NCBI GenBank assembly: GCA_009602735.1
Contig: WELA01003365.1
Location: 277,561-337,767, forward strand
Direction of reading: 5' to 3'
Source of the DNA: Mesotaenium endlicherianum
Taxonomy: Eukaryota; Streptophyta; Zygnematophyceae; Zygnematales; Mesotaeniaceae
DNA length: 60,207 nt
Shown here: one piece after another, positions 31,820 to 44,311 of the stretch
Layout: every line of letters begins with the position of its first letter
Numbering within the stretch: the first letter of the stretch is position 1
The notes under the pieces: model-generated
Seen by the model: only the letters and a program-made list of their open reading frames with translations
Databases searched by the model: none
Told to the model about the DNA's origin: nothing
Program-made: the position numbers and the translations under genes

Positions 31820-32352
31820 AATTTGCACCTTCGGTTAAAACGAACCCAAATTTGATTTTTGCCATCTATTTCGAATTTTAATCTATCGCCCCATTCTGAA
31901 ATCACCGTCACTGTATGCACAGGCTTGCGTTGCGAATTTTTTTCTACAGTAAAATAGACCCCAGGATTGCGCAAAATTTGACTTACTACAACCCTAGAAA
32001 CGCCATTGATAATAAATGTACCTATTGGGCTCATTAAAGGCAAGCTACCTAGAAACACTTTTTGCTTTTGCACATTTCGGTTTGCGTCATTTCTAAGCTC
32101 AGCTGGCACATACAGCCCAGCTGTATAACTCGAGAGGCTCCTTAAAGCTTCTCTCTCGTCCACATGAGGAATTCCCAACTTATATTCTTCACCACACAGC
32201 CATAGCTTTAATTCATTTTCGGAATCCTGGACTATCGAAAAGAATCGCAGCTCTTGAATAATGCCATACTCTAAAAAATCCTGAAATCCTTTTAATTGCA
32301 TAGCCTTAAAATCTGGTAATGCAAATACGCCTACGTCGCTGAGTCTGGCCAT
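31820..32352 (-). pseudogene. rpoB: Plastid RNA polymerase beta subunit, N-terminal fragment
   Basis: The frame starts at ATG 32352 and matches the N-terminus of RpoB: FQDFLEYG, LPLMSPIGTFIINGVSRVVV, QILRNPGVYF, SEWGDRLKFEIDGK and IWVRF. RpoB is the beta subunit of the plastid-encoded polymerase and normally has more than 1,000 residues. Here family resemblance stops after about 177 residues, close to the N at 31808, and an unrelated frame follows. The missing part is either lost in the join at the N or truly deleted. The retained part shows no frameshift. Confidence 0.93.
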
Positions 32353-32625
32353 ATATTCCTCATGTCTTTAGGCCCAACATATCTCCCGGGCCTAAATTGT
32401 TAATAGATCTAATCTAGTGTTTGGAATTGCTATATTCCTCTTAATATTTCAATGCGATATGTTAAAAAAGCCCCCCGAATAGTCAAACCTGAGACGCATC
32501 TTTGATAGTTGCAAGACTATGCCGATATCAAGCTTGACTTGGCCTAGAAGAAAGGATATTATTTCTATAATAAGATAGCCGTATATTGTTTAAAGCCAAA
32601 AGCTTTTAGATCAAGGCCTAACTTA

Positions 32626-32696
32626 GGCGACATGGCCAAGTGGTAAGGCAAAGGATTGCAAATCCTTTATCCCCAGTTCGATCCTGGGTGTCGCCT
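32626..32696 (+). tRNA. trnC-GCA: tRNA-Cys (GCA), plastid type
   Basis: A 71-base cloverleaf. The acceptor stem ggcgaca pairs with tgtcgcc, the anticodon loop is ttgcaaa with anticodon GCA, and the T-arm contains gttcgatcc. It lies divergent from rpoB and upstream of petN, as in streptophyte plastids. No CCA is encoded. Confidence 0.97.
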
Positions 32697-32972
32697 GACT
32701 GCCAAAAAGCACAATAAAAAGGCTTGGGGCTGCCGTACTCTGCTAGCTACAAGTATAGAGTGTGATGCTCTAAATACATAGCCTGACACAGTCTCTACAC
32801 TTGAACCTCTCATTAGCTGACAGCCCCATTTGATTGTAAAAGATCTTAGCCTTCGGCGCAAGGCCCTTTCTCAAACAAAGGTCCTCTTGGCATCTACTAG
32901 TAAGCCTGGTATGATGAATTATGTGCACAGAAACATTACATCACACCTGAAGTCAACACCACATCATTATCT

Positions 32973-33062
32973 ATGGATATAGTCAGCATTGGTTGGGCAT
33001 CACTCATGGTCATATTTACCTTTTCTCTTTCTCTAGTTGTTTGGGGCAGAAGTGGACTCTAA
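32973..33062 (+). CDS. petN: Cytochrome b6f complex subunit VIII
   Basis: A 29-residue frame, the normal PetN length, reading [15 protein letters not shown] and then a Ser/Leu-rich half ending WGRSGL. PetN is a single-pass thylakoid protein on the edge of the cytochrome b6f dimer and is needed for complex stability and electron flow between the photosystems. It lies 276 bases after trnC on the same strand. It is intact. The gene is plastid-encoded in streptophytes. Confidence 0.97.
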   Translation: MDIVSIGWASLMVIFTFSLSLVVWGRSGL

Positions 33063-33214
33063 GTGTTTTGCTATGTTTTGTACAATATGCACATTTAGAG
33101 CAAGCTTACTTCTCAAACATCAGAAAAGACACAGCCATTTTCTAAAAACAGATACTTTGCTCTTTACACTTGGTTATCCTGAAGACCATTGACTTTGAAA
33201 AACAAAGAGCAGGT

Positions 33215-33252
33215 TTAATGGCCCTGCTTTAAGCAAAAAACAGGGCCATTAA
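33215..33252 (+). terminator. Stem-loop downstream of petN
   Basis: Arms ttaatggccctg (33215-33226) and cagggccattaa (33241-33252) are perfect reverse complements around a 14-base loop. Its place 150 bases behind petN suggests a plastid 3'-end processing or terminator hairpin. Confidence 0.7.
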
Positions 33253-33424
33253 TATCCATAATCTATGGGAATAGTATAGCTAATCTGTCCCCATTCCAGT
33301 TCAAAGACCTTGNTAAGCAGATGTCCCCATTCCAGTTCAAAGACCTTGTCACTAAGCAGATCTCTTGGTCTATCTATGAGCGGTTGACCAAATACAGGTG
33401 GATTTGCAAGCCGTCTGTAACTCA

Positions 33425-33444
33425 TGAGAGAGAGAGAGAGAGAG
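33425..33444 (+). repeat. GA microsatellite
   Basis: A short (GA)n run between petN and trnT. Confidence 0.9.
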
Positions 33445-33475
33445 AAAAGTTGGCCAAGAGTTCAATAAGGTCTTA

Positions 33476-33492
33476 AGTGGCGGGAGAGACCT
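33476..33492 (+). repeat. Short dispersed repeat agtggcgggagagacct, copy 1
   Basis: The same 17 bases occur at 36306-36322, just behind the point where psbC breaks. Short GC-rich dispersed repeats mediate rearrangement in plastid genomes. Confidence 0.8.
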
Positions 33493-33646
33493 CGGCCTAC
33501 TAGTTTTGTAGGAAACCTGCTGCTAGTAGAACTTTATGAATAAAGTTCTTGTCTTTTCTTCCTTTTTCTTGTCTTTATTGGAAGTAAAACTTGACATCCG
33601 CTTTTTCCATAAGTATTTTATAAACAAGCTAGATAATGTTCATGTG

Positions 33647-33718
33647 GCCCTTTTAACTCAGCGGTAGAGTAACGCCATGGTAAGGCGTAAGTCATCGGTT
33701 CAAGTCCGATAAAGGGCT
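33647..33718 (+). tRNA. trnT-GGU: tRNA-Thr (GGU), plastid type
   Basis: A 72-base cloverleaf. The acceptor stem gcccttt pairs with aaagggc, the anticodon stem acgcc/ggcgt encloses atggtaa with anticodon GGT, and the T-loop contains ttcaagt. It lies about 590 bases upstream of psbD, the usual streptophyte neighbour. Confidence 0.97.
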
Positions 33719-34171
33719 TTTACTATTTCCTGAAAAATGCAGATGATCACTTCATGTTTTTTCAATGTTCATTTCCAATTTTCAGTCTGGGATTTTCAAA
33801 AGATAGAATGAATCTGCAAGATAGATCTGAGGTTATGTCTACTTTTTTTCTGCAACTCCAACTGTATTAAACAGTTTAGAGTTGACATTTCAGGCCTGCT
33901 TGACTTCAAAGGTTAGAAAATGTGTGCTGTATTAACCACTAGATTGCTAATTTGTTTTGCTCCTTAGCTCTAGTTATACTAGAGAAGAAACGGAGATCTA
34001 ACCGTGTGCTCAAATTGAGCCAGGTTTTTGTCGAGAAGTGGGTTTTCCAAGACCAAAAAACTTGGAGACTAGGAAGAAAAGAAAAGCCAACTGTGTTTCT
34101 ATCCAACTTCAATATTGCCCAGCCCTTGGCTAGTTTTTGGCTTTGTTAGAAAGCACCGCTAGCCTGCGTTA

Positions 34172-34244
34172 TTCATTTACTTAAATACAAGTGAGCAGCC
34201 TGTGGATGTGATCAGGGCTGCTCACTCGTGTTTAAGTGAATGAA
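34172..34244 (+). promoter_or_regulatory. 29-bp imperfect inverted repeat in the psbD leader
   Basis: Arms 34172-34200 and 34216-34244 are reverse complements except at three positions. In the RNA all three would be G-U or similar tolerated pairs. The hairpin ends 64 bases before the psbD ATG and is followed by a (gaat)n run. It could act as a 5' stability element or as a processing site for the psbD mRNA. Confidence 0.6.
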
Positions 34245-34269
34245 TGAATGAATGAATGAATGAATGAAT
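34235..34269 (+). repeat. gaat tetranucleotide repeat
   Basis: About eight tandem gaat units between the leader hairpin and psbD. This is a simple repeat of the slippage type. Confidence 0.9.
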
Positions 34270-34304
34270 AGTGCTTAAAGCTGATTTAAATAGTGGGAGA
34301 GTAA

Positions 34305-36411
<2,107 letters not shown>

Positions 36412-36414
36412 TGA

Positions 36415-38220
36415 AAAAAATGTGTATTTTTCTCCCCTCGACATCCCCCCGACTATCCTCACTTCTCAAGCATGGTATATCAAGAATTGTCAAACCTGTA
36501 CTCCACTACGGCAGTTATGCAAGAATGAAAAAGAGGATTTTGTGGGACAAGGCCAGGCCCCCATGCATGCCAAATAAGTAAAACGCGATTATTGAATCTA
36601 GACCAGACCTTGAATTTCAATGTACGTTGCATACTTGTGCATACTCAAATGATAAAGTGATATTCATGGGGACCCTATGCCCATGTCCATTTGCGCCACC
36701 CTCAATTTGAGGTGCAGAGGTGCACTAGCGGGTGGATGTACTTGCAGAAGGCCGGCGTGGACGTGTATGTGAAATATTAAAGTGTACACTGTTGTAGTGC
36801 TTGGGAGCGAGAAGAACTTCAAGTCTGACAGGTGCACGCTGCACAATTCGGCCAATCTTCACGTTGAGTGGGACCTAGAAAGGTGACATGCCTACCACAG
36901 CCGAGTGAATTGCAACGGAGGGCAAGATGCCATGCAACACAATATATATCTAAGGTTGTGAGTTCTATCCTTCAGCAGAGTTATGCAAAGTGTAATCACA
37001 ATATGTTTACATTCAATGCACAGAGATTGCAATACCTCAAGATGATACATTTTAAGAAGTGTAGGTTCCTCTCATATGTCCTATCCTGCCAAAGGCTATA
37101 CATTCGTCTCAAAACTTGTTTTCATACTAATGTTCCTTGCGCAGTCACTGAAGTCAACAAGACTACTCATGCTGCTACAGATACAAACATTACATGCACC
37201 TTTGTATGGCCGACTGTGCTGAAATAAAATTTCGGACAATAAGACTTCAAACAGAAGATAAAGTAAAGCTTTTCTACCTTCCTACAGTGCAGGGGTTGAA
37301 ACTCGTCCGGACACAAACTTCCACCTTGTACTTTTTAACATCGAATGTTGCCAGTTTAGTTTAATGACTCTCTTTTTTGCTCACTCTTATGAGTGATATG
37401 CCGGCCTTCAGAAAAACCTTCAGCTCAGTTCTTTCAAGACAAAAATGATGTAGGCTCTAGGTAATGCAGACTAGTAAAACAATCATGTTGACACTTTGGG
37501 ACTATGGTGTAGACCGTAGGCAATGGTGCTGCCTGCAAGGTACATGTCATATCATGTACCTTGCAGGCAGCACCCTCTTCACATGCTTCATATACAACTA
37601 GCTCCTCACACAATTTGGTCGATAAATGCTGTCTCAAGCACAAGTGCCAATATGCTTACAGGAACATGAGGGGGAAGAAGTTTTACATAGCACTGAAATG
37701 CCAGTGTGATACAAAAATTGGTGGTCCACTTCAGTCGAGACCAGCCTTGTAAGTTGCTAACTATACCTCTTCAAATGATACTGAAAAGCTATGACGCCAA
37801 GGCTTCAATCACCTTCAACGCAACAGACTACGAAAAATAAACCTCTCCACTTGATGCCCACCCAGGATGTAATTTCTGGAGCTATCAAAAGGACGACCGC
37901 AGGTGTCAATCGGATTTTGTACAACTTAACAAGGCAATTTTGAAGCCTGCCAAAGGTTGCCTGGTTGAAGACCGCTCATTTCCTACTTCTGTACACTCAG
38001 GAACTTGTTTTTGCATATACCTGGCTCCGGAAGTCAAGCCAATGACTGTTCCATCAATAAGAACTATGTGCCTCCAGACCTTGTACAATGACCAGTCTCG
38101 AACCAAAATTGTATGATGAATCCCGGTGAATATACCCCAGTTCCCCACTTCAACACAACGAGGGCTGACGGTTTTCCTGCATGTAGCCTCCAACACAGCT
38201 TCACTTGCAACTCCTAATAC
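36415..38220. other. No gene recognised
   Basis: AT-rich, probably nuclear. Short coding-like stretches near 36760-36870 cannot be linked to a family. The region contains the long palindrome at 37525-37574. Confidence 0.4.
37525..37574. repeat. Perfect 22-bp inverted repeat with 6-base loop
   Basis: Arms 37525-37546 and 37553-37574 are exact reverse complements, beginning ggtgctgcctgcaagg, around tcatat. The RNA would form a long unbroken hairpin. A small-RNA precursor or a remnant of a miniature inverted-repeat element are both possible. Confidence 0.85.
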
Positions 38221-38571
38221 CTATCTGATGGCAGCTCCTCCATCGATGACCACCAGGCTCTCTCATCCAAGGAAGCTCTTGGCCAATCACGCTGGCGCTC
38301 CTGACGCTCATGGACAGTATTGACCTCTCCAAATCTGTCCTCTGGGACCCAGCAGCCACTCACTGGGTCAGGCCTCCACCACTTCACAGCCTTCTGCTTG
38401 CCCCACCAATTCGGGTCCTCAGTGACTGGCTTCATCTTGTTCAATTCAGCCTTGAAACCTTCCTTTGCATCGGCAGATACATTAGAGGAAATCTCTCGTG
38501 CTCCTGAACGGGAATTCTCTCTCTCCTCATGGCTGTCAACTAATGCTGCAGCTGTACCAAATGACTTGGTG
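38221..38571 (-). CDS. Exon of a LEA_3-like protein (partial gene)
   Basis: On the minus strand an open exon runs from a tgcag acceptor at 38571 to a gtattagg donor at 38221. It encodes KSFGTAAALVDSHEE, then a Trp-rich part: PNWWGKQKAVKWWRPDP, VSGCWVPEDRFGE, and DERAWWSSMEELP. The WxPDPVxGxWxPE pattern resembles the group 3 late-embryogenesis-abundant / SAG21 family, mostly small mitochondrial or plastid stress proteins. The first exon, which would hold the targeting peptide, and the last exon were not found. The resemblance rests on one motif. Confidence 0.4.
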
Positions 38572-40463
38572 CTGCATACATGAAGTGAACGACAACAAGG
38601 GTCAGTACACAAAGTGCAAACATGTTTTCTTAAACAAACATGGACCTACCCCACCCATACAAACGAAGATTATGAGGAATTCAGACGTAACTCCAAGACG
38701 TGATGCCAGTGCGGACACATAGAGCGTCTGCTATAGAGTGTACTCATGGCGCCTTAAACACAACCTCAGATATTAGCTTTTAAGTGTAAATTGGTCAATG
38801 GGACGTGCCTGACAGCTGTCAATGCTTGGGGTCCAAGTACCCGACGCAGCACCCCTGACATATTCAAGCATAGAGCAAGAGACCTCATGATGGCAACCCT
38901 AAAACTTGAAGACAAAAACTTGATCTCTTGCAGACAAAACGGCGAATGATTATGTAACAGACAACAAAGGAGCACAGTGGTTTATGAAACTGCGCTCTAA
39001 TTCCACTGCAAAGAACAGCTACTCCCGCTGTTTAAAAAGCTCAAGTGGGTGGTGCGGACTTCCTTAGGACTTTGCTTGTAGCTCGGGCCAGCTGCGAAGG
39101 GCTAGTAAAGTGGGGCATACACTTAGCAGTGAGCAGCAGTGAGCACCCTTTGAGGCTTCGAAGTCCGGACACTGGATTTTGGAGGCGGCCCCCGTTATCA
39201 ATTTGGGTTATTCCGTAAATTTCATGTGTGGTCCCGTCGCTTGGCTTTTGTTGCGAGAGATCTCCGAACAGCAGCCAACAGCAGCCAACAGCAGCCAACA
39301 GCCGATTGCGGAGCAGGGCCTTGAGCTGACCACCTCTGGCAGGCTAACAGCACACCAGTTTAGCCAAGAGCCCACGTAGGAAAGTTACCGCTGTGACGAT
39401 AATGAACAGTTGTCTCGATAAACTGATAATAATTCAGTAATAAAGGTCGGCTGCTATATTTGGTGACAACAACTCGAAGGTCTACTCAGCACTCAACCGT
39501 CTATGACGTGGCAGGCAATTGTGGAAAATCCTGGGCAAACTGCAAGCAACTGTCGTCGAAGACAAGGCCAAGGTGGGCCAAGGCAAGGCCAACATGCTGG
39601 CGTGTGCTGGCGTACCATGGGGTGGAAACTGGCGCTAATTTTCCGAGATTTTGAATTCGGAGCCTTAAATTTTTGAATCTTGTCACTAAATTTCCTAAGT
39701 TTGACTTCAGGGCGCTATCAACAGATATTTGTTTGATTAAAGGTCGCTAATTCACTGTACTAAATTCGACATTTTGATTTCAGGGCGCTAATTTAAAGCC
39801 TTTAAATTTGGGCGCTATTTCACCCGGATTCTCGAAGGGAGTTTCCCCCCCATGTGGCGTACCCGAATTTACTTCACAGTCGTACTCCTAGTTTGCATGT
39901 AGGTGCTTTCGCGACTGAGAGCCATTGGCGATCTACACGCGTGGGGAAAATCACGGCAAGTCGACGTACGGCACAAAGGCACGTTGACCGCAAAAGACTA
40001 AGCCAGGTCAATCTGACAAGGTCAAATTGAGATGGATAATGGACCCAAATGGACCAAGGTCATTGGCCTTTCTCATGCGAGAGATGTGACAGGTTTAAGA
40101 AGAAACCTCGACACCTTGGAATTCAGTTGGATTCACTTGGCGCGGAATAACCATTAAGGATCAAATATTTTTGTCCTACTCCTCGTCTAATTTGATTCCG
40201 TTTCTAAAATTCTTCAACCTTCTTCATTTATAACCATTAAGTGAAACAAAATACATCGAAATAACTAACACCCCCGCCTCGGAGGTCTATTGTGCCAGGC
40301 TGTGAGGTTGGAGCCTACGATCCCTTGTCACAGAAAATATACACCACGTCCAGATCCGCTCCCTCGTCTCCCACTTTCCCCTGTTTTCCTCTCTCTTATT
40401 CTTTTACCAATGAAATGAATCATCTTCGTTTGACTACTCTCGTTTTCCTTGAAGCTCACACAG
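38572..40463. other. No gene recognised; short tandem repeats
   Basis: It holds a small tandem array (cagcagccaa units at 39270-39300) and, at 39640-39840, repeated ttcagggcgcta / actaaattt modules. If the fascin-like gene has earlier exons they should lie near the right end of this stretch. Confidence 0.4.
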
Positions 40464-41064
40464 GGAACATCTTGCAAAACGAGTTGGACGCTGCAATAAT
40501 AAAAATACGCAAGCTTGGGAAGAAGTCATTCTTTTAAAGACGGAAGATGACAAGATAATAATACAATCAACAAGTGATGGCAGGAATTTACAGGTGCAGG
40601 CGTCTGGGCGGTGTGTATTTGCTAACCACAATCAGGGCCTGTGGGAAAAGTTTGATGTTGAAAGTGATGAACATGGACGCGTGTACTTTATTAGCTGCCA
40701 TACTGGAAATGTCATGCAGTGTAATAGGGAGAAATACGCTTGGTGTGACAACAAAAATCGACTGGAGTGGGAAGCTTGGAAAATCATTTCTCCAAGAACG
40801 CGTAACGACATGAACCATGCATTGGGAACAATTTGCCAGGCTGTTTCGTGTGCAGCTGTTGTCCTTGTGTCAGGCGTTGTGGCCAGCGCACTTGTGCCTG
40901 TTGCTATGGCAAGTTTTGGGACTGTTGTTGCTGGCATAGGAACATATCACGCTCCATTGAGTGCTGGTGGTTTTGCTACGTTTTTGCAAGCATCTTCGGC
41001 AAAGTTACTTTCACCAGCAGCTATATCTTGTGGTCTATCAACAGGAGGTATGATAAGGCATTGA
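40464..41064 (+). CDS. Fascin-like beta-trefoil protein with hydrophobic C-terminal domain (last exon)
   Basis: After a cacacag acceptor at 40463 a 200-codon frame stays open to the TGA at 41062. It starts in one trefoil repeat (CNNKNTQAWEEVILL) and contains a second full one: IIIQSTSDGRNLQVQASG, CVFANHNQGLWEKFDVES, VYFISCHTGNVMQC and CDNKNRLEWEAWKI. This is the fascin/actin-bundling-type repeat. The remaining 75 residues are Ala/Val/Gly-rich and hydrophobic. They faintly recall the ISG12/IFI6-27 membrane domain (VPVAMASFG, then SAGGFATFLQASSAKL). Upstream exons are not resolved. Frame and composition are convincing; the function is inferred. Confidence 0.6.
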
Positions 41065-42711
41065 GCAGGTGTTCAATCTTGTCACAACCCCTTTGTCTGC
41101 AGGCAAAAGTCAAAGTGGTTGAAAGAGGGGAATTAACAAGGGTTCTCTGCTTAGGGAGGGGTTCTTTTGACTTTAGTTTTTTAACAAAGGAAAATTTGTA
41201 GTTCTCGACACCATAGTACTTGGGGATATGCAATGGCAATCACTTAGGTCTATTAGAAGATTCATGTGTTTGAAAACTGAAAGACTTGTATGCCTTTTTT
41301 ATATTCAAATTCTACTAATTTTGAAGTTGAAGAACTCTTACAAACTCGACGTATAGATTCATGTATTTGAAACGTGAATGACTTATAAGAACCTGTGGGC
41401 AAATGGTCTACTATAATTTGAAGCGGTGTTATTATTTTTGAAAAATCTCTTTGTACACGATGTCATCAGGAAAACATTTCCGAGAGTCCATCTCTCTCCT
41501 TTTGCAAGCCACTTTTTGACACATTGAGGATTAAATGCTCTCTCATGAAGTTACCTAAAGTTGTCCATGTGAAAATACAGGCTCTGGTAGATGTAGACTG
41601 AAGGAACCAAAAGTCTGCCCTTACAAATGGTTGATATCAGTGAAAGTGCCGCCCGAACAGGAAATTTTATACTTTTTTTAAATGTACAAATCTTTGTTAA
41701 AATATAGAGGAATTGGAGGGAGAATCTGTTTCCAATATAAATTCACCATCTCCAGATATAACTTCAGCATAGAGGACATGAGAACAAATTGCACTGCGGA
41801 TTTGCTATTATTTCTTCTTGATTAAAGTGGAATTGAAGACACCCACCCATTTGGCTAGTGACGAGTCACAGAATGGTATCAGCTTACTAAAAAGTTGGGA
41901 GAAATTCCTTTCATATTTTATTAAGTTTGGAAGTTGTTGATCCTCAATAGAGGCAAAGTAATGATCACTTATGACTGGGAATGAAGTGCAGGAGGAGGAT
42001 GTTCATAGTCTGGTTTGTTACACATATGACAATGTTGAGCCGATGTTCTAGTAATGATGTTCATTTTGAAGAGCTGTAGCGTGCTGCATGTTTGAAGCAG
42101 AAGCAGAAGCAAATTAATAATGCCCCCTTTCTTCATTTTTTGTGTTCTTGTATATTGGGTGTTTTTGTCACCGGCCTATTCATGCTAAAATTCAAAGACT
42201 GTTATATTCACTATAAGCGGTATTTGTATTTTCTTTCTAATCGTCAGCATTGCCCTCACTGAGCTACTTAGGCTTGTTGAATCCTGAAACGCTTCGTAAT
42301 CACTGTAAGTGTATGAATCACTAAGTAGGTTCAGATTGTCACGCATGGGCTACCTTGAGATTTGAAACATGCATCTCACACTTCATTGTTGCTCCCTTCT
42401 TCATAATGTTACTTGGCAAAAGAGTCTCCTTCAAACAAACTGGAAGCATATTTGCTGGCACATAGTCCACTCTTAGCTAAGGTGCAACCAAATGTAATAT
42501 ACGGCATTTACACCAGAAAGAAAAAGCGTCGCTGAGATTCGTCAAAGACTTAGGCAGACCTAAAATCACGGAAGAATACTCAAGGGGGATGCCAATGCAC
42601 TGCTGTTGACAAGAAAGCTTCCTTGTTTACATCCCATAAGTTACATGCGTGGTAACTTTGTCCTTAGTAGTTATTACCCAAGGAACAGTGAATAGCATCG
42701 ACAGTGATGGC
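41065..42711. other. No gene recognised
   Basis: AT-rich with no long frames. Probably the 3' UTR of the fascin-like gene and intergenic sequence. Confidence 0.5.
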
Positions 42712-44311
42712 CTACTCCATCTCGTCACCAGCCCCAAGCTTGTGGCCCGTCCCACGAGGACGCAACCCCAAACGGAGTGCTTTCTCATCCAGTTCCTTAA
42801 GCTTACGCTGCTTAGCAAGCTCCTCATTGGCAGCCTTCCTCTCTGCCTGTTCTTCCTGCCGTACTTCAAGGTCCCCTTGTTGATTAGCCAGCATCTCTTC
42901 CTTTTTCAACCTCATCTCTTCTTTCTCACCTGCCCACATCACCACAAGAAGAATGAGAACGATGTTGCACCAAAGCTTATGTTGATTAATAGCTCAGCTG
43001 ACTAGACATTCCATGTATTCAAAGCTCCCCTTAGCTCTCACTCTTTTAGCACTTCTGCTGCTCAAAGGCAGGCTGACTCGCACTAGCACAGCTAAGCTTA
43101 CGAAGAAGCATAAATCAAAGCGGCACTGTCTTGAACCAACTTTCAGAAACAATGCCTTCCTCAGCAGACAATGTGCAGATACGTGATCAGACTCTCTCCC
43201 TCCCCCCCCTCCCCCCCCCTGCCGGCAGGGCCCTTCCCACTGCCTCCCTTTTTTCTCTCCAGCACTGGGTTTGATAAGAGCCAATCATCTTTGCAGGATC
43301 CATAACATGTACACTAGCAAACAAGTGAGCAGGTAAGCTTCACAACATCCCGCCAGTCTTTTTGCTGGCTAGCAACGGGTTTCATAGGTTCAGGTCAGGC
43401 CTGAGGATCTAGGGTTAAGGAGGGCCTTGAAAACTCGCAGACAATTATATTATTGCATCAGCCGCGAATGTACTTGTCGCACAAGCTTCACCCTGCGTCA
43501 GCTGCACTGTATATCAGAACGACCTTCAGATGGTTGTGCAAAATACATCAGTCAAGCAACATCCAGAATGCAAGAGAAGCTGGAGGTAGCACGTCACAAG
43601 CAAGCACCTTGTGAAAGCTCGTCTTCGCGTCCAAGCCGGTGGCCCGTCCCCGGAGGCCGCAATCCATAGCGAAGTGCTTGCTCATCGAGCTCCTTCAGCT
43701 TTGCTAGCCTGGCAGCCTCCTCCTTAATGGCCCGCTTCTCCGCCACCTCCCCCTTGATCTTATTCACCAGCACCTGCTGTTTCTCGTGCGCAATGCGCGC
43801 TAGCCGGTCATACTCCGCCTTCTTCTCTGGTTCTGCATGTATTTAATCAAGTGTCATGTCAAGTCCATTATGCTATACTCCCACACTGTGATTAAGTTTA
43901 GAAGACCCATCTTTCTTAGTTGCTATTTGTTAGTATGCTTCAAGGTGGAAGTACAACAAAAGTAAGAACCAACAATCTCCCATGAATCTACCCTGACAGC
44001 CAATCCAAAGTCGACGTGAAGAAGCTCTGGGAAGTAAGATAGGCAGGGCATGCATATCAGCATTGCATTTGCTTGCAGCGAAAGTGGAAGAGGAGCTGCA
44101 AGGTTGAACGATATACAAAGAAGGAAAATGGGTTATGTTGCAACATTGGGAAAGGAGGATCAATACCCATAACTGGATCCGGAAGTACGTACTTCTCCAG
44201 CACCCAAAAAACAGTGGGCTGAATCCAATACACAGAAAATACTGCAAGCAAAATGTACCATCCATATGCCCGCATGAAGATCCAGAAGGCCTCCGCGTAG
44301 TCAACCGCCAT
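42712..44311 (-). CDS. Small single-pass membrane protein (SelS/VIMP-like) with two alternative last exons
   Basis: Exon 1 (44167-44311) encodes MAVDYAEAFWIFMRAYGWY, a hydrophobic helix (ILLAVFSVYWI), and VLPDPVM, ending with one spare base G before gtattg. Two downstream exons begin in the matching phase. Exon 2a (43594-43832) gives EPEKKAEYDRL and a long charged coiled coil. Exon 2b (42712-42929) gives GEKEEMRLKKEE and a similar coiled coil. Both end in LRPPGTGHRLG or LRPRGTGHKLG. The products would have 127 or 120 residues. The plan (short N-terminus, YGWY before one helix, coiled coil, Gly/Pro tail) resembles the ER protein selenoprotein S without Sec. No selenocysteine signal was looked for successfully. 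The gene structure is well supported, the family name is tentative. Confidence 0.65.

Noticed and set aside
39270..39300. CRISPR-like array
   Set aside because: Only three ten-base cagcagccaa units in direct tandem without spacers; a simple repeat in eukaryotic DNA.
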